6,217 bases of DNA from an uncultured Oscillospiraceae bacterium (GTDB lineage: Bacteria > Bacillota > Clostridia > Oscillospirales > Oscillospiraceae), in assembly GCA_934572445.1 (NCBI GenBank), contig CAKTLD010000106.1, forward strand, positions 1 to 6,217, given 5' to 3'. Each line of letters begins with the position of its first letter. Positions within the stretch are counted from its first letter, which is position 1. The notes below the pieces were generated by a model. It did no database searches. It was not told the DNA's origin and saw only the letters and a list, made by a program, of their open reading frames with translations. Below are positions 1-5,584 of this stretch, one piece after another. A program made the position numbers and the translations under genes.

Positions 1-726
1 GGCTACGAGCTCAAGAGCGCCACGATCGACATGCTCGGCCGTGCCCGCCAGATCAAGGTCACCAAGGAGAACACCACCATCGTCGACGGCGCCGGCGACA
101 AGAAGGCCATCGCTGACCGTGTGGCGCAGATCCGCGCACAGATCGCCGTGACCACGAGCGACTACGACAAGGAAAAGCTGCAGGAGCGCCTTGCCAAGCT
201 CGCCGGCGGCGTGGCCGTTATCAAGGTCGGCGCGGCCACCGAGACCGAGATGAAGGAGAAGAAGCTGCGCATCGAGGACGCGCTGAACGCGACCCGCGCG
301 GCCGTCGAAGAGGGCATCGTTGCCGGCGGCGGCACTGCCTACGTCAACGCCGTTCCCGCTGTTGAAAAGCTCATCAGCAAGGTCGAGGGCGATGAGAAGA
401 CCGGTGTTCAGATCATCGTCAAGGCCCTGCAGGAGCCCGTCCGTCAGATCGCGGCCAACGCCGGTATCGACAGCAGCGTTGTGCTCGAGAAGATCAAGTC
501 CAGCCGCAAGGTCGGCTACGGCTTCGATGCCTATAAGGAAGTCTACTGCGACATGATCTCTGCCGGTATCGTTGACCCCGCGAAGGTCACGCGCTCCGCG
601 CTGGAGAACGCCGCGTCCGTCAGCGCCATGGTGCTGACCACCGAAGCGCTCGTCGCCGACAAGCCCGAGCCCCCCGCACCGGCTGCTCCCGGCGCCGGCA
701 TGGGCGACATGGGCGGCATGTACTAA
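1..726 (+). CDS. groEL: Chaperonin GroEL (Hsp60), C-terminal part, 5' end outside window
   Basis: This is the last 241 residues of the ATP-dependent folding chaperonin that forms double heptameric rings with GroES in the cytoplasm. The reading frame is open from base 1, so the ATG at 31 is an internal methionine. The family is about 540 residues long, so roughly 300 are missing upstream. Visible landmarks are [18 protein letters not shown], then [14 protein letters not shown], then [15 protein letters not shown], whose Asp (codon 277-279) matches the ATP-hydrolysis aspartate D398 of E. coli GroEL. The GIVAGGG nucleotide-contact loop follows, then [16 protein letters not shown] near the C-terminus. 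The protein ends in a Pro/Ala linker and a short Gly-Met tail ([11 protein letters not shown]), the flexible tail that projects into the ring cavity. No terminator lies between it and the next gene, so the two are probably co-transcribed. Identification is secure. Confidence 0.98.
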   Translation, partial: GYELKSATIDMLGRARQIKVTKENTTIVDGAGDKKAIADRVAQIRAQIAVTTSDYDKEKLQERLAKLAGGVAVIKVGAATETEMKEKKLRIEDALNATRAAVEEGIVAGGGTAYVNAVPAVEKLISKVEGDEKTGVQIIVKALQEPVRQIAANAGIDSSVVLEKIKSSRKVGYGFDAYKEVYCDMISAGIVDPAKVTRSALENAASVSAMVLTTEALVADKPEPPAPAAPGAGMGDMGGMY

Positions 727-756
727 GCTGTTTGGCAAGGAAAGGAGATCCCCACC

Positions 757-1041
757 ATGCTGAAGAATCAGGAAGAGGTCAGGGCTGCGGCCAAGGCGCT
801 CGGTAAGGAGATCCACACCGCGATCGAAGAGAACGCGAAGGAGCTGAAAGAGCAGGTCAAGGACATGGAGCTTGACGAAGCCATCGACGAGGCCAAGGAT
901 TATCTTGGCGCGAAGAAGGACGCGGTCCTGGCGGAGCTTTCCATCAAAAAGGAAGCTGCGAACGCGCGTGTCAAGGCTGCTGCGGAGCAGCTGGAGCTCA
1001 AGCGTACCGTGCGCGAGGAGACTAAAAACGCCAAGCAGTAA
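757..1041 (+). CDS. Small highly charged helical protein downstream of groEL, function unknown
   Basis: This encodes 94 residues that I do not recognise as a named family. The sequence is rich in Ala, Glu and Lys, has no proline and almost no aromatics, and is predicted by eye to be nearly all amphipathic helix or coiled coil. Runs such as AKELKEQVKDMELDEAIDEA and VKAAAEQLELKRTVREE illustrate this. No signal peptide, membrane segment or cysteine is present, so it is probably cytosolic. The ATG at 757 has a strong Shine-Dalgarno AAAGGAG (741-747) nine bases upstream. It starts 30 bases after groEL and is followed by a strong terminator, so it likely belongs to the groEL transcript and shares its heat or stress regulation (inference). 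A role as a chaperonin accessory or a stress-associated helical protein is possible but unproven. That the gene is real is supported by its start signals and its placement. Confidence 0.8.
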   Translation: MLKNQEEVRAAAKALGKEIHTAIEENAKELKEQVKDMELDEAIDEAKDYLGAKKDAVLAELSIKKEAANARVKAAAEQLELKRTVREETKNAKQ

Positions 1042-1056
1042 GCCCATAAACGGATC

Positions 1057-1092
1057 AAAGGGAACGGCTCCGGCCGTTCCCTTTTCCTTTTT
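1057..1092 (+). terminator. Intrinsic terminator of the groEL transcript
   Basis: A perfect 12-bp stem pairs 1057-1068 with 1073-1084 (AAAGGGAACGGC and its complement) around a four-base loop. It continues into a T-rich tail TTTTCCTTTTT (1082-1092). It lies 15 bases after the stop of the small charged-protein gene and so closes the groEL unit. Confidence 0.92.
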
Positions 1093-1112
1093 GCTGGCGC
1101 GGGCCGAAATAC

Positions 1113-1141
1113 TGGAAACGCGGGCCCGACTGTGCTATCAT
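1113..1141 (+). promoter_or_regulatory. Candidate housekeeping promoter of the DNA glycosylase gene
   Basis: TGGAAA (1113-1118, four of six to TTGACA) is separated by 17 bases from TATCAT (1136-1141, five of six to TATAAT). A TG dinucleotide at 1133-1134 gives an extended -10. Transcription would begin near 1148, leaving a leader of about 27 bases before the ATG at 1175. The position just after the groEL terminator fits an independently transcribed gene. Assigned by motif reading only. Confidence 0.6.
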
Positions 1142-1174
1142 GATGAAAAAGACCTGCACGGGAGGGCGGCACGG

Positions 1175-1825
1175 ATGTATTTTGCCTACGGAGAGACAGA
1201 GCTTTCTTATCTGAGAAAAAAGGACAAGCGCCTCTGTGCGGTCATTGACCGCGTGGGGCCCATTGAGCGCGAGGTCGATCCCGACCTCTTTTCCGCCGTT
1301 GTCCATCATATCATTGGCCAGCAGATCTCCACCCGGGCGCAGGCGACGATCTGGCAGCGCATGCGGGAGGCGCTGGGCGAGGTGAACGCGGAGACGATCC
1401 TGGCCGCGGGAGTCCCGCGGCTGCAGGCGCTCGGCATGACCTTCCGCAAGGCGGAGTATATTACGGATTTTGCCCAAAGGGTCCGCACGGGCGCGTTTGA
1501 TCCTGAGGGTATCCGGCAGCAGAGCGACGGAGAGGCCATCCGTGCGCTGAGCGCCCTCAAGGGTGTGGGCGTGTGGACGGCGGAGATGATCCTGCTGTTC
1601 TGCATGCAGCGGCCCGATATTTTCAGCTATGACGATCTTGCCATTCAGCGCGGGCTGCGCATGGTCTACCGTCACCGAAAGATCGACCGCGCACTGTTTG
1701 AAAAATACCGCCGCCGCTTCCATCCCTATGGCAGCGTGGCGAGCCTGTACCTGTGGGCGGTGTCCGGCGGTGCGATCCCCGAGCTGCGCGACCCGCAGCC
1801 GAAGCGCGCGAAGAGGGACGGATAA
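1175..1825 (+). CDS. AlkA/Mag-type DNA-3-methyladenine glycosylase (HhH-GPD superfamily)
   Basis: This 216-residue cytosolic base-excision-repair enzyme is expected to cleave the N-glycosidic bond of alkylated purines such as 3-methyladenine. The HhH-GPD core is clear: IIGQQIS (residues 46-52) corresponds to the conserved helix that begins the domain, and LKGVGVWTAEM (128-138) is the helix-hairpin-helix. DIFSYDDLAIQRG (148-160) carries the catalytic aspartate, most likely D154, as the second Asp of the DD pair used in AlkA and yeast Mag1. There are only two cysteines and no C-terminal Cys4 cluster, which argues against endonuclease III or MutY. It is shorter than E. coli AlkA (282 residues) because the N-terminal domain is absent, as in the short Mag-like group. 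The ATG at 1175 is chosen because GGGAGG (1160-1165) sits nine bases upstream. The open frame extends back to 872, but that part runs through the preceding gene and terminator. Monocistronic. Confidence 0.9.
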   Translation: MYFAYGETELSYLRKKDKRLCAVIDRVGPIEREVDPDLFSAVVHHIIGQQISTRAQATIWQRMREALGEVNAETILAAGVPRLQALGMTFRKAEYITDFAQRVRTGAFDPEGIRQQSDGEAIRALSALKGVGVWTAEMILLFCMQRPDIFSYDDLAIQRGLRMVYRHRKIDRALFEKYRRRFHPYGSVASLYLWAVSGGAIPELRDPQPKRAKRDG

Positions 1826-1831
1826 GCGGTC

Positions 1832-1871
1832 AAGGGGACCATTCTCTTTTTCAAGAGAATGGTCCCCTTTT
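1832..1871 (+). terminator. Long-stem intrinsic terminator between convergent genes
   Basis: A perfect 17-bp stem pairs 1832-1848 with 1853-1869 around loop TTTC and ends in a T run (1868-1871). It begins seven bases after the glycosylase stop. The gene on the other strand stops at 1902 and converges on it. Read from the minus strand the same hairpin has only a two-base U tail, so it would serve that transcript weakly, although its stem stability may still make it act in both directions. Confidence 0.88.
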
Positions 1872-1901
1872 GCTGCGCTTTCACACGGCGCGCAGTACAG
1901 T

Positions 1902-2870
1902 TTAACCTGCGTCACCCTGCATGGGCACGAACAGCGTATTTGCCATGTCGGTGAGCGTCTGCGCACTTGCGCCGCTTTCCACGCTCAGGCTGTACTCAAT
2001 GCCGGGCACGACATCAAACCAGATGATCTTGCCCGCGCCGCCCTCGTCGTAGGAGAGCTGCGCCTCGCAGTAGCTCACACTGCCGTCCGCACCTGTGGAA
2101 AAATCGCCAAGGCCGGAGATGTCGATCAGATCCAGCACGCCCGGGGCGGTGCGGTACGCCCAGCGTGCGCCGCCATAGGTGAAGGCTGTCTCCGCCACGG
2201 TCAGGCCATCCTGCGAAAAGACGCTGATGACGGTGTCTTCCGCTCCCTCAGGGGCGGTGGCCAGCTCCTGGCCGAGGCCGGCGGCAAGGATCTCGGCGTT
2301 GTGCAGCAGCTGCGCGTCGGCACTCGAACTGCTGATGCACCACTGCTGCTCTTCCCCGGGCAGATACCAGCTGACATAGCCTGTGAGGTTGTTGGTGCAC
2401 ATCTTCAGCTGTGCCTCGCCCACTGTCCAGCTCAGGTTCTGATCCCAGGTCTCATACAGGCCGGAGATGTCCTCGCTCTCGGCGCTTTTCGCCGCGCGGC
2501 AGGTGTACTCGATGCCGTCGAGCGTGTAGTCCGCTTCGACCATGTCGGCGCCGTTTTCATTTGCGTTGAGCGCGGTGAAGGTGATGTTCTCCGCCCCGTC
2601 GGGCAGGACCATGTGGAAGCCCATGGCACGGATATCTTCGATCGTGGTGTCTGACCACGGGTTGGGGATCTGTGTCCGGTCGCCGGCATCGTCGGGCTTG
2701 CCGTGGTTCCATGGCTGCCAGACCACAGCAGCCGCCGCGAGGATGCACACGCATGCGGCTGCCGCCGCAAAGCGTATCCGGATGCTTCTCTTTTTCATAG
2801 GTATCTGTGCCTCTTCCAGCACGGCCTTGTCGGCGGCGTGCTGAAAGACCTCAAATTTGTGCTCGCTCAT
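1902..2870 (-). CDS. Single-pass membrane protein, putative anti-sigma/regulatory partner of the adjacent ECF sigma factor
   Basis: The protein has 322 residues. A cytoplasmic N-terminus of about 33 residues is followed by basic KKRSIRIR (26-33) and a hydrophobic segment at about 34-51. The rest is a large, acidic, presumably extracytoplasmic part. This topology is typical of anti-sigma factors encoded with ECF sigma factors. The outer region contains two related units, about residues 114-195 and 229-313. Each has an aromatic Tyr/Trp...R-A strand, a DISGL element, EAQL, a Trp followed by a PG turn, and a closing AQxL...A..L helix, resembling DUF4367-type domains. The ATG overlaps the sigma-factor stop as ATGA and has AAGGAGG (2887-2881) ten bases upstream, so translation is coupled. 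I see no zinc-binding HXXXCXXC motif, so it is not a classical ZAS anti-sigma factor. The anti-sigma role is inferred from position and topology; a signal-sensing or effector lipoprotein-like role is the alternative. Confidence 0.8.
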   Translation of the reverse strand: MSEHKFEVFQHAADKAVLEEAQIPMKKRSIRIRFAAAAACVCILAAAAVVWQPWNHGKPDDAGDRTQIPNPWSDTTIEDIRAMGFHMVLPDGAENITFTALNANENGADMVEADYTLDGIEYTCRAAKSAESEDISGLYETWDQNLSWTVGEAQLKMCTNNLTGYVSWYLPGEEQQWCISSSSADAQLLHNAEILAAGLGQELATAPEGAEDTVISVFSQDGLTVAETAFTYGGARWAYRTAPGVLDLIDISGLGDFSTGADGSVSYCEAQLSYDEGGAGKIIWFDVVPGIEYSLSVESGASAQTLTDMANTLFVPMQGDAG

Positions 2871-3424
2871 AATGCGATGCCCTCCTTTTTCATTGTCTCG
2901 CGCAGGCGGTTTCTTGTGCGGAAGAGCGAGGATTTGACCTTTTCTTCGCTTGCGCCGGTTGCGCGCGCGATCTCGCTCACGCTCTCGCCGTACCAGTAGC
3001 GGCGGACGAAAAACACGCGGTTTTCCCGCGTCTGCGCGTTCAGAAAGCGGCGCATCCAGTCGCGGAATTCATTGGCCTCCGCCGCGCTCTGTGCGTCGTC
3101 CGCGTCCGGAAGCCACGGCTCCAGCTCTTCGAACGCCTCGGTCAGGGAGGTCGAGCGCTTTTCCGCACGGTTATAGGTGTAGCGGTCGAGCGCAAGGTTG
3201 CGCGCGATGCGTGCGAGGAATGAGCCCAGCACGCGAGGCCGCTCCGGCGGGATAGCATCCCACACGCGGCCCCATACGTCGTTCAGACATTCCTCTGCGT
3301 CGCGCTCGTCCGGCAGGATGCGCCGGATAACGCTGCGGCACAGCGCACCGTATTTCCGCTCGCTCTGCGCGATGCCCTCTTCGCTGCGCGCGAAGAAGAG
3401 CTGCACGATCTCGGTATCGTTCAA
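2867..3424 (-). CDS. RNA polymerase sigma-70 factor, ECF subfamily
   Basis: An extracytoplasmic-function sigma factor of 185 residues directs RNA polymerase to a small regulon. Region 2 covers about residues 23-89 (YGALCRSVIRRILPDERDAE, then DVWGRVWDAI and the FLARIARNLALDRYTYNRAEKR stretch that contacts the -10). Region 4 covers about 120-178, with the helix-turn-helix ESVSEIARATGASEEKVKSSLFRTRNRL for -35 recognition. There is no region 1 or 3, as expected for ECF factors. I place the start at a TTG (3424-3422), giving MNDTEIVQLFFARSEEG, because AGAGGTGA (3437-3430) is then well spaced. An upstream in-frame GTG (3433-3431) would give three more residues, but it overlaps that Shine-Dalgarno. 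The gene overlaps the membrane-protein gene by four bases. An ECF-like promoter upstream suggests positive autoregulation. The exact ECF group cannot be assigned by eye. Confidence 0.93.
   Translation of the reverse strand: MNDTEIVQLFFARSEEGIAQSERKYGALCRSVIRRILPDERDAEECLNDVWGRVWDAIPPERPRVLGSFLARIARNLALDRYTYNRAEKRSTSLTEAFEELEPWLPDADDAQSAAEANEFRDWMRRFLNAQTRENRVFFVRRYWYGESVSEIARATGASEEKVKSSLFRTRNRLRETMKKEGIAL
2881..2887 (-). promoter_or_regulatory. Ribosome binding site inside the sigma gene for the downstream membrane protein
   Basis: On the minus strand AAGGAGG lies within the final codons (Lys-Lys-Glu-Gly) of the sigma-factor gene, ten bases before the ATG at 2870. Together with the four-base ATGA overlap it fixes the start of the membrane protein. 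It also shows that the two genes are translated from one message in a coupled way. Confidence 0.85.
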
Positions 3425-3429
3425 GACGG

Positions 3430-3437
3430 TCACCTCT
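3430..3437 (-). promoter_or_regulatory. Ribosome binding site deciding the sigma-factor start
   Basis: Minus-strand AGAGGTGA matches the anti-Shine-Dalgarno core. The GAGG part lies eight bases before the TTG at 3424, but directly abuts the GTG at 3433 with no usable spacing. This favours TTG as the start. A non-ATG start would also keep sigma-factor synthesis low. Confidence 0.6.
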
Positions 3438-3444
3438 TTGTTCT

Positions 3445-3456
3445 TTCATGCATGAA
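3445..3456. repeat. Perfect 12-bp palindrome TTCATGCATGAA in the sigma-gene leader
   Basis: The bases read identically on both strands, centred between 3450 and 3451. The site is about 20 bases upstream of the TTG start and downstream of the proposed ECF transcription start, so it would be transcribed. It could be a small operator or a chance palindrome. There is no T run next to it, so it is not a terminator. Confidence 0.35.
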
Positions 3457-3488
3457 TGAAGCCCGATCTGCTCGTCTTCACCCTATCA

Positions 3489-3514
3489 GACGGCAAGCGC
3501 GCGAAAAGGTTGCG
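3489..3514 (-). promoter_or_regulatory. Candidate ECF-type promoter of the sigma/membrane-protein operon
   Basis: Minus-strand CGCAAC (3514-3509) is separated by exactly 16 bases from CGTC (3492-3489), which is followed by TGAT. The layout matches the -35 AAC motif and -10 CGTC motif recognised by many Firmicutes ECF factors (for example the SigV/SigW/SigM class: TGAAAC or TGCAAC, about 16 bases, CGTC). The -35 is followed by a CTTTT run, also common in such promoters. Transcription would start near 3482, leaving a leader of nearly 60 bases. No good housekeeping promoter is seen for this operon. Autoregulation is inferred. Confidence 0.55.
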
Positions 3515-3552
3515 CCTCTGCCGCAATTTTTTTATCATACCACTTTTTTGCT

Positions 3553-3581
3553 TTGACAGACAGTCCCCGTGCGCGTACAAT
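3553..3581 (+). promoter_or_regulatory. Near-consensus housekeeping promoter of the apbE operon
   Basis: TTGACA (3553-3558, perfect) is followed after 17 bases by TACAAT (3576-3581, five of six). Transcription would start near 3588, giving a leader of about 27 bases before the apbE ATG at 3615. The region just upstream is AT-rich (3526-3550), which could act as an UP-type element. This is the strongest promoter in the window and implies constitutive expression of the operon. Confidence 0.85.
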
Positions 3582-3614
3582 AAAACAGGATATACTGTAT
3601 TTTCAGGAGCCTGT

Positions 3615-4673
3615 ATGATCAAACGTCTTTTTGCGCCGGCGCTCGCCTTGGCGCTTGCGCTTTCTCTGGCCGCCTGCGGCGCGGATGCACCGCGGGGCGA
3701 AACGCGTACCGTGTACGCCATGGATACGGTGATGAACCTGACGGTTTACGGCGAGAACGCCTCTGCCGCGCTCGAGAACGCGGAGAGGGAACTTCATACA
3801 TTGGATAAAGCGGTCCTCTCGCGCACGGCAGAGGGCAGCGAGCTCTATGCGCTCAATGCCGCAGACGGTGAAACGGTCGAATACGGCGCGGACGATATCT
3901 TACCCGCGCTGATCGAAACGGCGCTGACGATCTCCGATGCGGCGGACGGTGCGTTCGACCCGACGCTCGCCCCCGTGCTCGACGCTTGGGGCTTTACGAA
4001 GGATGAGCGCCGCGTGCCGTCCACAGACGAGCTTGCAGAGCTTTTGAGCCATACGGGCTGCGGCAAGGTGGCGTTGAACAGGACAGCGGACGGCTGGACG
4101 GTCACGCTTCTGGACGGCGCGCAGCTCGATCTCGGCGGCATCGCCAAGGGCTACGCGGCGGATGTTCTGCGCGCGCAGCTTGAACAGGAGGGCGTCACAT
4201 CCGCGACGCTCGACCTCGGCGGCGATGTGTTTGTGATGGGCAAAAAGAGCGACGGCAGCGACTGGCGCATCGCGGTCAAGGACCCCGCGGACGCGGGAAG
4301 CTACCTTGGCGTCGTGTCGGCGGCGGACAAGTTCATCGTGACCTCGGGGGTGTACGAGCGCTATTTTGAAGAAAACGGTGTGCGCTATCACCACATCATC
4401 GACCCCAAGACCGGCAGCCCCGCGGAAAGCGGGCTCGTCAGCGTGACCGTGCTGTGCGAAAACGGCGCGTGGGCGGACGCGCTCTCGACGGCGTGCTTTG
4501 TCCTCGGCCCTGACGGCGCGCTCGCGCTGCGTGATTCCCTTGCCGCGCAGGGGCTGACGCAGTTTGAGCTGATCATGGTAACAAACGATGGCAGCGTGCT
4601 CTATACGCCCGGTCTGACCGATACCTTTACACCGAACGACGAAAGCGGGTACACCTATGAAGCGCTTCCCTGA
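3615..4673 (+). CDS. apbE: FAD:protein FMN transferase, ApbE-family lipoprotein
   Basis: This 352-residue exported lipoprotein is expected to move FMN from FAD onto Ser/Thr of extracytoplasmic redox proteins, in a Mg-dependent way. The signal peptide runs to the lipobox LAAC with lipidated Cys21, so the enzyme is anchored on the outer face of the membrane. ApbE signatures appear in order: YAMDTVMNLTVYG (34-46), DGAFDPTLAPVLDAWGF (111-127), LDLGGIAKGYAAD (171-183), LDLGGDVFVMG (199-209), SGVYERYF (244-251), HHIIDPKTGSPA (259-270) and DALSTACFVLG (288-298), the metal- and flavin-binding region. Its length is normal for the family. The ATG at 3615 is chosen because AGGAG (3605-3609) precedes it and the signal peptide begins there; the frame is open back to 3456 but lacks support. 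It is the first gene of a packed operon, and its end overlaps the next gene by 17 bases. No obvious FMN-accepting substrate protein lies within the window. Confidence 0.95.
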   Translation: MIKRLFAPALALALALSLAACGADAPRGETRTVYAMDTVMNLTVYGENASAALENAERELHTLDKAVLSRTAEGSELYALNAADGETVEYGADDILPALIETALTISDAADGAFDPTLAPVLDAWGFTKDERRVPSTDELAELLSHTGCGKVALNRTADGWTVTLLDGAQLDLGGIAKGYAADVLRAQLEQEGVTSATLDLGGDVFVMGKKSDGSDWRIAVKDPADAGSYLGVVSAADKFIVTSGVYERYFEENGVRYHHIIDPKTGSPAESGLVSVTVLCENGAWADALSTACFVLGPDGALALRDSLAAQGLTQFELIMVTNDGSVLYTPGLTDTFTPNDESGYTYEALP

Positions 4674-5046
4674 GCTGAAGCCCACAAAGTGGGATGCGCT
4701 CGTCGTGCTCGCGGTGCTGCTGCTCGCGCTTGCACTCGCCGCAAGGCCGTATTTCGCGGCCAGGTCGGCGGGTGAGCTGACGGTCAGCATCACCATCGAC
4801 GGCGAGACCGTCGAGCGCTGCGCGCTCACCGACTATACCGGCGGCAGCTATGAGAGCCGTGGCTATACGCTGACCGTTGCCGTGGAAAACGGCGCGGTGC
4901 GCGTGAGCGAAAGCGACTGCCCGAATCAGGACTGCGTCCACTCCGGCGCGATCTCTCGCGCGGGACAGAGCATCGTGTGCCTGCCGGCGCGCATTGCCGT
5001 CACGCTTGCGGGCAGCGCGTCCGACTACGATCTGATCGCGGGGTGA
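4657..5046 (+). CDS. NusG domain II-containing membrane-anchored protein
   Basis: The protein has 129 residues. A short cytoplasmic N-terminus is followed by one membrane segment at about 12-29 and an extracytoplasmic domain. That domain ends in the family hallmark SESDCPNQDCVHSGAIS (84-100) and GQSIVCLPARIAV (103-115), with Cys88, Cys93 and Cys108 plus His95 conserved in pattern. These could hold a metal, a disulfide or a redox cofactor; the biochemical role is not established. Despite the name it is not a transcription factor NusG, since it lacks the NGN and KOW parts. The start lies inside apbE (17-base overlap) and the next gene begins four bases after its stop, so the three are one translational unit. 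In Firmicutes such genes typically sit beside ApbE and Gx-family genes. I recall a similar pairing (eetA/eetB) in the Listeria extracellular electron transfer locus, which should be confirmed by alignment. Confidence 0.9.
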   Translation: MKRFPELKPTKWDALVVLAVLLLALALAARPYFAARSAGELTVSITIDGETVERCALTDYTGGSYESRGYTLTVAVENGAVRVSESDCPNQDCVHSGAISRAGQSIVCLPARIAVTLAGSASDYDLIAG

Positions 5047-5050
5047 GGGC

Positions 5051-5584
5051 ATGAAGATCACGACCAAGGAGCTCACGCTCTGCGCGGTGCTGTCCGCGCT
5101 GGCGCTGGCGCTTTCCTATATGGAATCGTTTTTTCCGCTCACGCTGCTCGTGCCGCTGCCGGGCGTCAAGCTCGGCCTTGCCAACATCGTCACGCTCTAC
5201 GCGCTCTATGCCCTCGGTTTTCCGAGCGCGCTCGCCATCCTGCTCGTGCGCTGTACGCTCGGCGCGCTGTTCGCGGGGAATGCCTCGGCGCTTTTATTCT
5301 CGCTGCTCGGCGGACTGTCGGCACTTTTCGTGATGGCGCTTTTGAGCCGGTCAAAGCGGCTGAGCATCTTTGGCGTTTCCGTTGCGGGTGCGGCGGCGCA
5401 CAACTGCGGGCAGGTCTGCGCCGCGCTCATCACGCTCGGGTCGGCCGCGCCGCTCTACTATCTGCCGTTTTTGCTGCTGGTGTCGCTCTTTACGGGCGCG
5501 CTCAGCGGCCTCGTCACCGCGCTGCTGTTCCGCGCGATGGCGCATACACCCTATGGAACGAAGGGAGAGAATCCACATGGATAA
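5051..5584 (+). CDS. Gx transporter family membrane protein (heptaprenyl diphosphate synthase component I-like)
   Basis: This 177-residue integral membrane protein has about five or six hydrophobic helices. Family signatures are [16 protein letters not shown] (37-52), [16 protein letters not shown] (76-91), AHNCGQ (116-121) and [12 protein letters not shown] (148-159). Proteins of this group are often labelled heptaprenyl diphosphate synthase component I, but their fold and size resemble substrate-binding subunits of ECF-type vitamin transporters. A transport role is favoured by the family name, yet the substrate is unknown. Quinone-precursor or flavin-related cargo would suit the neighbours (inference). 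The ATG at 5051 follows the preceding stop by four bases, and the Shine-Dalgarno is weak (GGTGAGG overlapping that stop), so it probably relies on re-initiation. Its 3' end overlaps the AAA+ gene by eight bases. Confidence 0.9.
   Translation: MKITTKELTLCAVLSALALALSYMESFFPLTLLVPLPGVKLGLANIVTLYALYALGFPSALAILLVRCTLGALFAGNASALLFSLLGGLSALFVMALLSRSKRLSIFGVSVAGAAAHNCGQVCAALITLGSAAPLYYLPFLLLVSLFTGALSGLVTALLFRAMAHTPYGTKGENPHG

Noticed and set aside
872..1174. Longer N-terminal extension of the glycosylase in the same frame
   Set aside because: This part overlaps the preceding gene and its terminator and precedes the likely transcription start. A proper Shine-Dalgarno exists only for the ATG at 1175.
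1140..1214. A 24-residue leader reading frame starting at overlapping ATGs before the glycosylase gene
   Set aside because: Both ATGs lie within or just after the proposed -10 element, upstream of the predicted transcription start. No ribosome binding site precedes them.
1832..1871. Hairpin considered as a mobile-element end or attachment site
   Set aside because: There is no second copy, no flanking direct repeat and no transposase or integrase. The position between convergent stops plus a T run explains it as a terminator.
1055..1966. Open frame of 303 codons on the minus strand opposite the glycosylase gene
   Set aside because: It runs antisense through two terminator hairpins and a clearly recognisable HhH-GPD gene. 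The product is Arg/His/Pro-rich with no domain, as expected of a GC-rich shadow frame.
1629..2654. Open frame of 341 codons on the plus strand
   Set aside because: It begins inside the glycosylase gene in another frame, passes through the terminator, and lies antisense to the membrane-protein gene. The product has no family signature.
3456..3614. N-terminal extension of ApbE upstream of the chosen ATG
   Set aside because: It would bury the lipoprotein signal peptide, spans the promoter TTGACA-17-TACAAT, and lacks a ribosome binding site.
3900..4829. Open frame of 309 codons on the minus strand
   Set aside because: It is antisense to apbE and to the start of the NusG_II gene, both of which have strong family motifs. 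Its composition is low-complexity Ala/Arg/Val.
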